Origin: Serilophus lunatus
Lineage: Eukaryota; Chordata; Aves; Passeriformes; Eurylaimidae
Assembly: GCA_013399895.1 (NCBI GenBank)
Contig: VXBA01001192.1
Location: 310,001 to 374,000, forward strand
DNA: 64,000 bases
Direction: 5' to 3'
Position 1 is the first letter of the stretch. Every line of letters starts with the position of its first letter. Under the pieces are notes generated by a model. The model did not search any database, was not told the DNA's origin, and saw only the letters and a program-made list of their open reading frames with translations. The position numbers and the translations under genes are program-made. This document shows, in pieces, positions 25,691 to 37,290 of this stretch.

Positions 25691-26439
25691 TTCATATTTT
25701 TCTTCACTCGGAACATTGCAGGACAGATGTTAGAAAGCAACCAGTGAGACCTTCTGCATTACCAGGCCATTGCTAAAGTGTCTAACTGGGTGCTGATTGC
25801 TTTCTCAGACTTCTCGTGGCTTTAATAAAAAAAACCACAGTCTGCAGCAATGCGGCAGCCCAGACACCGAAGCCAAGGAAGGACCAGCACCAGGCAGGTC
25901 ACAGTACCTTCCAGGCACGCTGAAAGGTGTGTGAGATGCTCCGTTATCACTGAGCAGGGAATATACCCTAAGTTAAATTGAACCAACATAAATACACCAA
26001 ATCCCTGCTCTCCATTTGCATGAGTCTGATAACACTCCCGTAAAATATTGTTGCTCGAGTTTTATATCAAAAGCCTACTTGCACATAACACCATATCACA
26101 GTGAGGACATTTGGGAAAGCAATCAATCAGCAAAGACAGTCTTGAAGTGCAAAAGTGCAGAACAGACCCTTTCAAGGACAGTTCAACTCAGGATGTGAGT
26201 GGTTTAAAGAGAAATGAACCGGCACACTGCTAACACCAGCCAATTATGAAGTGGAATGCATAGGAGGGTCACTTTCTCTATAGATATGCATGTAACATAT
26301 GAAAGAGATCCAAATTCAATTTGTATCCAGTGAAAATTGCATGTTGTCTAAACTTGGGAAGGCAGGCAAGGCTAACCTAAGATAAGTGCTAAAGGCACAC
26401 TGGACAAAATCCAGAATCTGCTGCATTACTTGCTTAGAC

Positions 26440-26720
26440 ACCATTTATTGTGGTTACATTTTATTATACAGTAGTAAAAAATTACAAGGCAACATCCTGT
26501 GTTATTTCCCACTGGGATAAATGATACAGATGTACTATTAAACCTCAAAACCAGCACCAGTCTGCCAGGCTACATTCCATTTGTGTCTTTATAATGTGTC
26601 AATAGGCTGACATTTATGCCTTCTGATGGTAAAACGAATTATGTTATGGACATTTAAATGTGCCATAAAATGCATAGCACTGCACAAACCTAGAAGTCTT
26701 CCAATCATTACCAAAACAAA
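26440..26720. promoter_or_regulatory. possible conserved noncoding element
   Basis: A repeat-free AT-rich tract with a 12-base palindrome ACATTTAAATGT at 26650-26661, a CCATTTGTG word and CTTTATAAT, reminiscent of SRF/MEF2-like AT-rich cores. No open frame is present. Conservation is guessed from appearance only. Confidence 0.18.
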
Positions 26721-26882
26721 ACAGAAAACAAAAATCCCACCAGACACCAGCATTCAAACTTAGGACATATTGGCTTCATTTTTTCCATGTTAGGCTGACG
26801 TTTTGAGGGTTTTTTAAAATATTCCTATACAAAAGGATTAATGCAACCTTTCTCCTGTGCATACATTAAATCCACCGTTTTC

Positions 26883-26937
26883 ATTTTGGTTTACAGATTT
26901 TTGTCTTCTCCCAGAAGGTTTTTCTGTAAACCAAAAT
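26883..26937. other. nested hairpin: 14-bp perfect stem enclosing a 5-bp stem
   Basis: ATTTTGGTTTACAG (26883-26896) and CTGTAAACCAAAAT (26924-26937) are exact reverse complements separated by 27 bases. The spacer contains a second perfect hairpin, CTTCT-CCC-AGAAG. The whole 55-base structure could be a small structured RNA, a remnant of a miniature inverted-repeat element, or chance. The stem is shorter than the roughly 22 bp of a typical microRNA precursor, and the internal loop is sizeable. Confidence 0.8.
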
Positions 26938-28254
26938 AATTGGCTTCATGATAAGTGACATGACATGCCCAACCCCCCAGCTGAACCACAGGCCATCAGA
27001 AAGCCCTATCCTGACACTTGTAACTGAAAACAAGATTTTCAAGGCACCTATCCCAACTCTGTACTGCTGTCAACCTCAGCTGAGGAAGCATTCATGAAGG
27101 TGTGCCACAGCTTGCAGGCCAAGGGCATCCTGAACCATGGAAACACACCAGCAATGGGACAGTCTTTTGGGGATCTCTCCGTAGGTCACAGACTATATGT
27201 AAACTAAGACATAATCTCAGCATGGTCAGTGCTGCTGAGGGTTCAAGAGATACCAAATGCAATAATTCTGTTTTAAAATGAGCTTTCTCCGGTTAGTCAC
27301 CACCAGCTCCTTTGAAAAGGCCAGCCTTGTGAGAAATCAAGACAAAACACTCATAGATTAGCTACTAAATGTCCTGCTTTGAGAAATGTCAAGATAAAAA
27401 CATGGAGACTAGCACAGAATGGTTTTCTCAGCCTCATCATGATCTCCCCTTAATGCCATCTGCCAAAGTTTGTTAACATGAAATGAGGCAAATGGTTCTG
27501 AGAAATGCAGGTGGGAGAACCAGACTGGAGAACACAGAAACTCGACTATGAGCTAGCCGGTCACAATTAAAAAGTCCATCCATGGCCTAATTGCAGGGGC
27601 TGCCTGGGCTAGAAGTAGATTGGGGTAAGTGGTGGATGAGGATGCATAAACAGCAAAGCATAATGAGTTTGGTCTAAAACCAAAGAAGCCCAGAGGCTGC
27701 TGTTGAAGCTTTACTTGCATACAGCAAATTCCTTAATAATATAGGAGATAAGCAGGCAAAGGAGTTGTTCAGAAATATGCAGCCTGAGAGGGCATGCTGA
27801 AAGAAGAGCTACATGCTCCAGTTACTATCCCTCAAACAACTAGCATGCGAGGGTAAGGAAAAATTGCAAGCATACCAACTCCACAGTTTTCTGCAGAGAT
27901 CACGTCTTGAAAAGATTATGGTTGAAATAAGGGGCACTGATACTTCAGGGACTTGTTTAAAAAAAGTCCATAAAAAAATTACCATAGAAAACAAGTTTGG
28001 GGTATTTTTCCTCTGAGAACAACATCAGAGCTTAATGCAGTAGAAATGCAGCTGCATCACATACTGCACTAGGATAGCCCACGCTCAAGCTGCAGGCAGG
28101 AAAATGCCAGGCTGAGCCACTTTGTTACAGTGCTTACCATCAAATGAGACAGAAAGTGGCTGCTTCTCTACTCTGACAAGTTTTTAATTGCATCGAGAAA
28201 TTACCTTCTACTTCAAATTTCATTCTGAAATTGTGTCTAATAGAGGCTGCTCAA
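26938..28254. other. noncoding stretch, nothing recognised
   Basis: Unique sequence without a supported gene. Short frames at 27809-27994 (minus) and 27813-28016 (plus) are antisense to each other. Confidence 0.5.
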
Positions 28255-28430
28255 GATGAGTTTGTCACACTTCTAAATAATTATTATTAATGTGACACTA
28301 ACATCTTTCACCGGAGTTTACACCATCTGAAGTGCCTTTCAAAAATGTCCTTATCATTAAACTTAGCATCAAATGTGGCTGAAATGCAAAATTATCCTGA
28401 CCTTTTAATTTCAAGTGGCTGACAAGTCAC
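28255..28430. promoter_or_regulatory. possible conserved noncoding element
   Basis: TGTCACA (28263-28269) and TGTGACA (28291-28297) form a 7-bp inverted repeat around an AT-rich centre containing AATAATTATTATTAA. The following 130 bases are repeat-free with mixed AT-rich words (TTATCATTAAAC). The appearance suggests an enhancer-like element. No other evidence is available from this sequence. Confidence 0.18.
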
Positions 28431-31400
28431 AGTCCTCCTTCATAAGGAAGCCTATCACCTTTCCTGTTTTGGTGACATTAGCAGATATCTTACAAAGGAC
28501 AGAAGAATACCTTCGCACATCAGAGCCTGATGAACATACATACGCAACCTTAGATGATATTCATAACCAAGATAAAGGTTATTAACGGGTTGCATTGTCT
28601 CGAGACAACATGGGCCAATCTACAAATCCCAGGATGACCAGATTTTCAAGAGCATCTTCCACGACCTTTACAAGTTCATTCTATGAGTTTTGCATCCTGT
28701 TAAGGAAAATACCACACGGAGTATCAAGGCACTGAAGGTCACTAACAAATATTGCAGCACTTGCAAAGCATGGGCTTTGGAAATCCTGCACCACCAGGAC
28801 CTGAAGCCAGCGGTGTAGCAGGGTGTTTCTATGCAACTGTCCAACAATCAGCTCTCCAAATTCAATGAGAAACATTCTAGCTAATGACAAAGATTTAAAA
28901 AAGGAGGAGAAAAAAAGCCTTCTGATCTTTCTAAAGCAAAAAATTAAACTTTCCCAAAAGGAGAGGCTACACAGTTATGTCCTGAAGTTTTCTTTTGGTT
29001 TTCTAAGAGGTAAAGCATCCCACATGTTTTGAAGATCTGTAAATGCAGCTAATCTGGACATTAAAGAATCTCTATAAATGTAAAATAAATAAATTAAATG
29101 TAGCATGAATAAATTTATGAGAGGAAAAATCTTACCAGTGTCTTCCCATACATTTAGTATGCAATACTAGGATTCAATCACCTTTTTCCTGAGACATAAA
29201 ATACATATAAAGACTGGCATATAAAGACATCTCTGGCTACAGCTACTTTGGAGCTGACTTCAACCATCTTTGTTTTATTACCTCAGATAGCATGATGTCA
29301 TCAGAAGCCTTTTAATGTCTTTTAAGACTTTTTCCAGTTATTCTTAAATTATTAGGTGTGAATATGTGCATGTGTGTGGTATTTCTTTATTTCTGCAACC
29401 ATGTGATAAACTGCAGTGCCACAAGATAAATTGCATTCAGTTTACAAATCTGACCTCCTCACTTGAACTCTGCCTGCTAATCCATTTCAGCTGGGACTAT
29501 TTCTAATACGCCATATTTCCGAACAGCTTTCAAACAGCTGTAGGGGCTTTCTTTTGTGAGTGTGTTCTAAAATGGATTTCATATTAAAAGTATTTTCTTC
29601 TTTGCACCAGAAAGTGGAACAGATAGCAAGCAGAAAAACCCTGGTTCTCAGCAGTTCCAGGATCAAGTATCAGACACATTCTAAGCCAAAGAGGAACTAG
29701 AGGCGCTCTAGGTGTACAGGAAACTCTTCTGATGTGGGGTGCTTGCACCTTTAACGGTGTCCCTAACAAAACTTACCATACGCCTGCAAGCCTACTAAAA
29801 TCCTCAGGAGCTATCCTCCTCCATCATCCTGCAGCAGTTTTAATAAAGACAGTTTTAGTGAAGACACTTAAGCCTGGCCTTCACATATGTCACGCCATGT
29901 CATGTAGGTGAAGCGTCACCCCACCACACAGAGCGCTCAATTCAAACAGGTGCTGTGCCGCTACCTGCCCAACTTCAGGCAAGCAATTTGGATAATCCTC
30001 CCCTTCCAGAAAAACTTCTCGAATTGAGAACAAAAGCCTCAACTTATGTACTGTAACCAATAATAAAATCAGTTCTGGTTTTCCCTTCGGAACAGGTGAA
30101 TGTACTTAATTTTTGTAAATGCTAGTTTTCCAGAGGTAGCATGGAACCAGCTCTTACCAACACATATTTTCTTATGTAGGAGAAGTTCATTGCTTTTCAA
30201 CAGCTTAATTTTATTTTACTTTCTAAATTTCCTTGCCTGGTTTCATCCTATTTTTTTTAAAAGGTAAATGATAAAGTTTTGTTTGCAGCTAGCCAGCATA
30301 AACAAATCATCTCTCAACGACTCACCACAATTTTTCATAGAAAGGAAAAGTGTAAGTTTTTTAATAATTTGCTTAAATATCCATGACAGAAGAGTCTTCT
30401 CTTGCCAAACTGCCACTTGCATTTGACACACCTGACCAAACAGCAAAACTGCTGCTTTCTTGGCTTTTTTCTTGAATCTCAGGCAAGAAGTATGCTCCTA
30501 ATAGCACTTCTCTTTCCTTCAGTTGATAGGTACACTTACTAAGCAAAGCAACCAACTGCATAGTTGAAGCATTTGCTTAACTCTATATGTGCTCTGACAT
30601 ACCAGGATTCACCAGCACATGCTGCCACACCATCCTTAATACAGGGTGTAAAAACTTAGCACTACTGCTGCACAAAGAAAACAAGTCATCCCCATTCTCA
30701 ATTTCAAATACAATTTGAGAAGTCTCAGCAGCAGTCATAAAACTAACGTGAATGAAAATCAAGGATGTGGTTAAGGGCCTATGCCAGACCAGAGTCTTGC
30801 TGTACTTTTGCAAAAGAAGTTTGATGGCATCAGATATATAAATATGACTGGCTTAAGCAATTAGACCTGCATTTGCTATAAACTCTGCAATCAAATATTC
30901 ATTTCATTTTGCAATGTCATCAGTAGTCTGACACAAGTAAAAGCAAATTAAAAATGCAGCAGAGTATTCCAGGTAATCATATTCTTCTTTTTAAGGAGCT
31001 AAATTACTTATTTAAATTACAGAGACACTGAATAGGATGGCTGTGAGAAAAGCAGGAACTGGCAGAGACACTGGTTTCAGGTAAATCAGAGCTTTTATGT
31101 GGTGGTCCTTGATAACAAAAGCACAACCCACAGGGTGACTTTTTTTTTACCCACTCTAGAGCCCTCATTACAGATCCATTCTACTTCTAGAAAACTGCAT
31201 CCAGTTGGAGCTGATAGTTAGAACCTGACTATCTTCGAGCATGTTGGTTTTGGCTGGTACGTTTTCAACAAGTAACATAAATTATTAATCCTTTCTGAAT
31301 TTAAATAAATAAATAAAGGCAGTAAGAAAAAGTGCACTTTCCTTGGGTGCTCCTTTACAAAGTTCTGCACATGGAGGTCTCAATGAATACCACAGTTTTA

Positions 31401-34400
31401 TTCACAGTTGGCTTGGGTTTAGATATGTAAGAGGAATCATTGACTCTTAATATGATGAACACTGCTCAAGCTTTCCTTAACATGGAATAACAGATCTTAC
31501 TAATGGTTTGACCTGGAATAAAGAAGGCAGACCTCTAGTAATTAGAACAAAAAAATGCTTTAAACTTCCCTCCTTTTTGCATTAACCACTATAGAGGTCA
31601 TTTGGCCAAAAAAGCATCAGCTGCTGAACGCCACAAAGAAATCTGTCTTCTGAGTCTGTTCTCTCCTGAATGCCACAGAGGAATCCCATTCTGGCTGATG
31701 CTTCTTCTTTGACACGGAAAAGTATAACAGAGATACAGTATCCAAAATATTTTACCAGACCAAGAATACTGGTTGAAAAAACATCAAATGAATAACAAAG
31801 ACAGACTATAATTATTTAAACAGTATGAAAGGGGGAGGAGGGGAAAGGTGCAGCACATTGAGAGGCAGTATTTTTTCCTCCAGTATTAGATTTACCAGTA
31901 AAAATTCTGGACAGAAAAATTGAAAAACATTTGGCACACTTAGGATTGAATACCATCCTCCTGATTGACTGAACTGGTGGTGAGACACTAATGGCCTAAA
32001 TGAAAGAAGGATGGACAAACCCATCACAGTTCCCAGATGTCAACTGCTGCTTCACAGCAGACAGCCTGGGGAGGCCATGACAGCTGAAGTGAGAACCACC
32101 CTGAAAGGCAGTCTGTACACATACCTGACCAGCATCACAAGTCATGTTCAACATCCTCAAATTGTAATTTAGTAAGTATTTGCTGTCTTAGATCTCCTAG
32201 AATACTTAGCAAAGACATTCACACCTATTCCTACCTCTGGAACAAGCGATTCCAGTAAGCATCACACCAGGGCAGTAAAAATGATAGCGACTGGTCTGAA
32301 CTGGGATACTAGCAATCCCTGATGGCTGATGTATACTTACCATGTTTATTTTAAACTGCTGTAAGAGGAACTGCTGCCCACAGCGCTAAGCAAACCCTAA
32401 GCAGTGGGTGGTCCCAGATGAGAAACATGAGAACCTGCTTGCAGAAGCCCATCTCAAGCCCTTGCTCAGTGCCAATAACACAAGGACTTCTTTGTAATGC
32501 CCATCTTCACATCTAGATTGTATTTCTGTCATTCGCATGGCACCAGCAGAGAGAACACAGCAAAAAATTTGGGCTTGAAGCAATAAACAAAATGTAGTAC
32601 ATAAACAAAGTTGCAGGAAGATTCATCTTTGCTGAGCAGTATCAGATAAATAAATTATAAAGAACTGTAACTGCTACCTATTAAGAGACAGATTTATACG
32701 ATAGCTAAAGCTTTCAAAGTTTAGGAAAGAATGTCTAATAAAATGGGACAGCTCTGATTTAGTAAGGTGTTTAAATTCATCGTTACATATATTTTGAATT
32801 TCCGACTGGTCTTTGCTACCGAGCCATATATTGGCTTCGCCTGAACTACGCATCCTTTTTTGCATATGCAATGAGCTTATCAGCTTTCAGTAGGAAAGGC
32901 AATCTTAGAGCTATCTTCTTCTGAGGCTTGTGCTTAAAAACAGTGAATTCAACAAGGTGAAAATGCTAAAGGCTGGGGCTCTGCACAGCACAGGAGGAGG
33001 ACGAAGAGCACAAAGAAATCAAACTGAGGACTGTCTTACCCAGCAAGGCTTATTGGGAGTGGGGAAAAAACTCCAACAAACTTCCTTAAATGTTTTTAAT
33101 CATTTGCTAATTCCTTATAGGTCCCTGCATGTCAGACTTTGATGAGGCAGGCAGCGTCCTCACTGCTGCAAACACAGGTCAGAGCTGCTAGAAGATAAAT
33201 CCCCCAGAAACATGGATTAAGATCTCAAAATCAGTCCTAAAACCTTCAGTCACCTGGATAGAGTGGCTGAGGCTCCCAGATTAGTTTTCAACATCCACAG
33301 GAGACAGTGGGCTTTTAGCAAGTCTGAGATTTGCAATCCTACGTTTTGAAATCTAGCTTTGAGAAGTGTTCCCCTGAATCCTGGCCCAGATTCTCCTATT
33401 TCCAGGCTGGAAGGGACTGATGGCTCAGCTGCTTTGGATTTCTGTGTAATACAACCCAGAGGATTCAGCTCATTGGTCTAACCATAGTAAGTGCAGTCAC
33501 TGCTGTCCAGTCTGTGCCCCACTCCAGAAAGCGGGAACTTAGCAGTAACTCCTGTCGCAAAATTCTTAGGGTTCGAGGGAGAACTAAATCTATCTCTGAT
33601 TATCCTTCTCAGTGTTATCATACACATTTTACTGTAGCCACAAAAGCAAAGGAATCTGCAGGATTTGGTGCTGCAGTTACACCACAGAACTGGATAGGAA
33701 GACATGTCAGCTGAATAATGCAAGATTTCACTCTTAATGAAATCTTTTCTCCAGATTTTTCATAAATATTTATATAAACAAAACCACAAAACCACTACAA
33801 AGAATTCTTTGTCCAGTTGCAACATTTTGAAAATAAAACCCGAACCATATTTCAACTGGATTTAATTCATGCTGAAGTTCAAGTGAACATTTAGGCAGCA
33901 TTTATCATCTTCAGTGCACTGTGCAAATGCAAGCTAATGCATGATTTGTGGTCCTGCTCAGCACATCTGTGGCTCTCTAATTCCCAAATATCTACATGCT
34001 TCAGCCTGACTCGAGTCCTGCACTCCAATGAGCCAAAAGCCACCCACCCACTGGCAAGTTGCAAACATTTCAGGAGCTCTGGACCCTACGTAGTAAAATC
34101 CCAGTGAGGGTCATCTCTAGGTTTCATAGCAGTTCCTACCTCAGTCAATTCTAAGATTCAGTTAACACAGCTCATAAAATACTATTCCATCCATCTAAAT
34201 AGCAAAGAAAAGGGGCGTGGGGCAGGTAAATGGGAATAAATAAATGCCTTACAGATAAGATTTTTCAGAGCATTTTTGCAGGTCCCCCTTTTTTCCCAAG
34301 TAACAGAGGACTTATGCTTATCCCCAAAGATGCTTACAAGTCAGCTTTCTCTTTTAACCACAGCACATTGGAGAGTAAATAATCTTAATTGTTTTATATG

Positions 34401-37191
34401 TTGCTGACTAAACCAATGGAATATACCAAGGGATATGGCCCAGAAAGGAGCTGGTACATCTCACATCATTAGGAATGAATAAAACAGAGGCTATGTTAAA
34501 AGGAAATGTAGAGAATTTAGTATTACTGCAACATGAGAAACACAGTTTCTGACATCTGGGCAAATATTTGCCTTTCCTCTTTATGTAGCATATAAATCTA
34601 TGTTCAACTGTACACTGAATCCAGTGGGTTAAGATAGGAGGTTGGATCACAAAATTAACCACCCGTGATCCTAGAAAAGACAATGGTATTTGCACGAACT
34701 CTGACAAGCCAAAGGACACTCATGCTTTTCAGAAAGCTGTAATGCTGCTGGTGTTTCCTTTGGGACTTGAATTAGGAACTGGAGTGGAGAACAGTTGAGG
34801 CACAGGCCCCTGTTTCTAGAAAAAGGGCAAAATTAAAAATAATCTAAGGGTTAGAGAAACCATTTGATAGTCTTGTACTGCAACCAGAGCCATACTGCTC
34901 TGAAGTTGTCTTTGGGATGTTTGTTTAGCAGAATACTTCAACAGTATGAAGTCTGAAAGGGCAGCAAGGCTTCCAGGTTTTTTGATGGCAACTAAGAGCT
35001 TTGGCATTTTTGATAGCAGGCAGGAAATCTTCTGAGTAACACCCTGTGTTCCTTAAAGTCATCGCAGCAGGATTTCATATGCTTCCTGCAAATATCAACC
35101 CTCATCAAGGAGCAGTAGCACAGACAGCTTTCCAGGAACTCCAAATGTCAAATTGGCCACTGTGAGGTCAAAGAGACAATGCTGCTGGGTGCACTTGGTG
35201 CTCCTCCCGCAGCTGCCTTCCTTCTGGCTAACACAGTGGTTTCATCTTCCTATTTCCTTGGGAAAAGAAGCAGGCAGCTTGGCTGTACCCTCAAAAGAGA
35301 AGACTCTCACATAATTGATTTGCAGGCTTTATACAGCAATACTCCTTCTTCTCCCATTTCCTCTCCTGACCCACACCCTATCTGTGCGTTCTCAAATGAG
35401 AAGGTTGTTCAGGACCCTCTGAAGTCAAGAGCAGAGGTCCTTACATGAAAGCAAAGTCTACGATGGGGCTCTGTATCTTTAAGTCAGCACTTTTCATGCT
35501 ATCAAAACTAAAGAAACCCCAGAAACTATGCACACAAGCAACAGGGAGAAAAATGCCATCTCTCTCACTTTTACAAGAAATAGAGAAAACTTTGCTTCAC
35601 AAGGACGTGTAAGATACCTGCAAGGTGAGGCACAAGCTTAGGCAAGAAACAAATTGACACCAAGGAGATCTCCAAACTAGCCAAAGTTGTCTTCTACTAA
35701 AAGTTTAAAACATAACACCTTCCTGCAAACTACCTCTGCAAACCACTCCTTAAGAGAAGACAATAAAGTTCTTCTGCACCCTCTGCCATAGGACAGGCTG
35801 ACAGAGACAGGACACTTGGTAGTCAGCACAATGGCCACAACAGGTCACATTCCAGTGGGGGCCAACAGCCCTCCACAGATAGCAAGACCTCTTAGCTTCC
35901 TACACTGAAGAAGAGAGAATGTGTCATTTTTAAATGGTTTGCTTTTGGTTAGAATTTCTCAAGTTGAGGCACCTACTTGCTTGCTTTTAGTCCACGAGTT
36001 GCTCCTGGCTTGTCTTTAGCTCCTCACTTCTCATTACCAGACTGTGGAGGCAGGACATCAAACATTTCCACAGGACTGTAACTTCCCAGGACATTGCATC
36101 TCATTGAAAAGAAGCAGCTGGCACACGGCACAGAATAATGGAAAGTGAGGCACCCGTAGCAGGTACATACTGGCAGCAGCAGGGACTGCTGGCCCCACTC
36201 TGGCACTTTCAATACAAGGAGGACTAGCTTCAGCTTATCATCTGTTTCCCTTGCTTAAGGGCAAAAATCTGCTACACTGCATTATGAGGCCAAGGAGGAG
36301 GCTTTGATAGCTACATTATGCCTAAGCCTGGAAATGAGACAACAGTGGGAACATGTATTTAAGACGTAGGACTGAGCACTTAAGGAACAATTTCCCTTAT
36401 CAATTCCTCTACAATGAAAAAAGTCTTCATAAATATCAGTAAGGCAGAAAAAAGAGAAAGTAATGGGACCCCAAAAGAGAGGCTTGTTTCCAAAGTCCAC
36501 ACGAACTCTTTATACCTTTTAGCCATCCCATTTCCCAATGAGGAAGAACTTCCTGGCATGGGGAGGCTGCAGCACTGCACTCCTCTGTGGGGAAACTGGA
36601 CTCACATAACTTCTGCATTCTACTGGGAGGCAGCAATCCAGCCTCGGCAAGCTGTGTGGAGCCAGTCTGCATCTGGAACAAAACATGCCTTCCTTCCCCA
36701 AGAGAGTCACTATGGCAGGGTCAGCAGACACTGCTTGGCCAGGTTTCCCTTCCTCTCCTGTGGCTGGAAGTCAGCCAGAGGCAGCTTAAGGCTTTGGAGA
36801 AATCAAGAACCCCAAGTGCCAGTTAATTTTTTTTACACAGGTAAATAAGAGCAAAGTGCCTAGAGGTGGTGCTTGGCCACTGAAGTGTACGAAGTCATGG
36901 CACAGGGCCGCCCCACTTACTCCAGCCAGGGAGTCCCTGCAGAAGGTTGTACACTATTTTTGAATCCTGCAGGCAGCATCTCCTGCAGGCTGACAGCCGA
37001 ATTCCTGAGGCAGGGAGCCTCACAAGGGACTCCACTGCAGGAAAATGAACTCAGCTGTGCAAAGAAAAAGCATATTCAGCAGAATATGGCAGGGCTGGGA
37101 GGCACACAGAGCCAGGCAGGCAGAGCTGGCAGCATCCAGCAACATGACAGCAGGAAAGTGCTGGGAGGCACTGAGTACTCAGCAACAGTGC
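28431..37191. other. noncoding stretch, nothing recognised
   Basis: No supported gene or transposon. Good isolated donor-like words occur on the minus strand (for example next to 29776 and 32341) without a convincing complete exon. Near 32341, minus-strand segments of 18, 33 or 45 bases are open up to a good donor, ATG|GTAAGTATAC. 36400-37190 is richer in GC and carries several overlapping open frames in different phases on both strands, none with a recognisable motif. Confidence 0.45.
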
Positions 37192-37290
37192 ATAGAATCA
37201 CAAAATATACTGAGTTGGAAGAGGTCCACAAGGACCACTGAAGTCCAACTCCTGACCCTGCACACAACCACCCCAGCATCATCGCAGGAT
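37192..37290 (-). mobile_element. CR1 LINE, 3'-end fragment
   Basis: The plus strand reads ATAGAATCACAAAATAT, then TGAGTTGGAAGAGGTCCAC, then AAGTCCAACTCCTGACCCTG. This is the familiar reverse complement of the CR1 3' terminus found throughout bird genomes. The element is therefore on the minus strand, with its 3' end at the left. Only about 100 bases are recognisable, so it is a strongly 5'-truncated and diverged copy. The open frames at 36873-37241 and 37045-37506 run into this repeat and should not be read as genes. Confidence 0.85.

Noticed and set aside
29130..29160. Minus-strand donor CACTG|GTAAGATT with short open segment
   Set aside because: No pyrimidine tract before the candidate AG; too short to judge.
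36414..36848. 144-codon open frame on the plus strand
   Set aside because: Overlaps three other open frames in different phases and strands, no recognisable motif, no splice support; consistent with a chance frame in a GC-richer patch.
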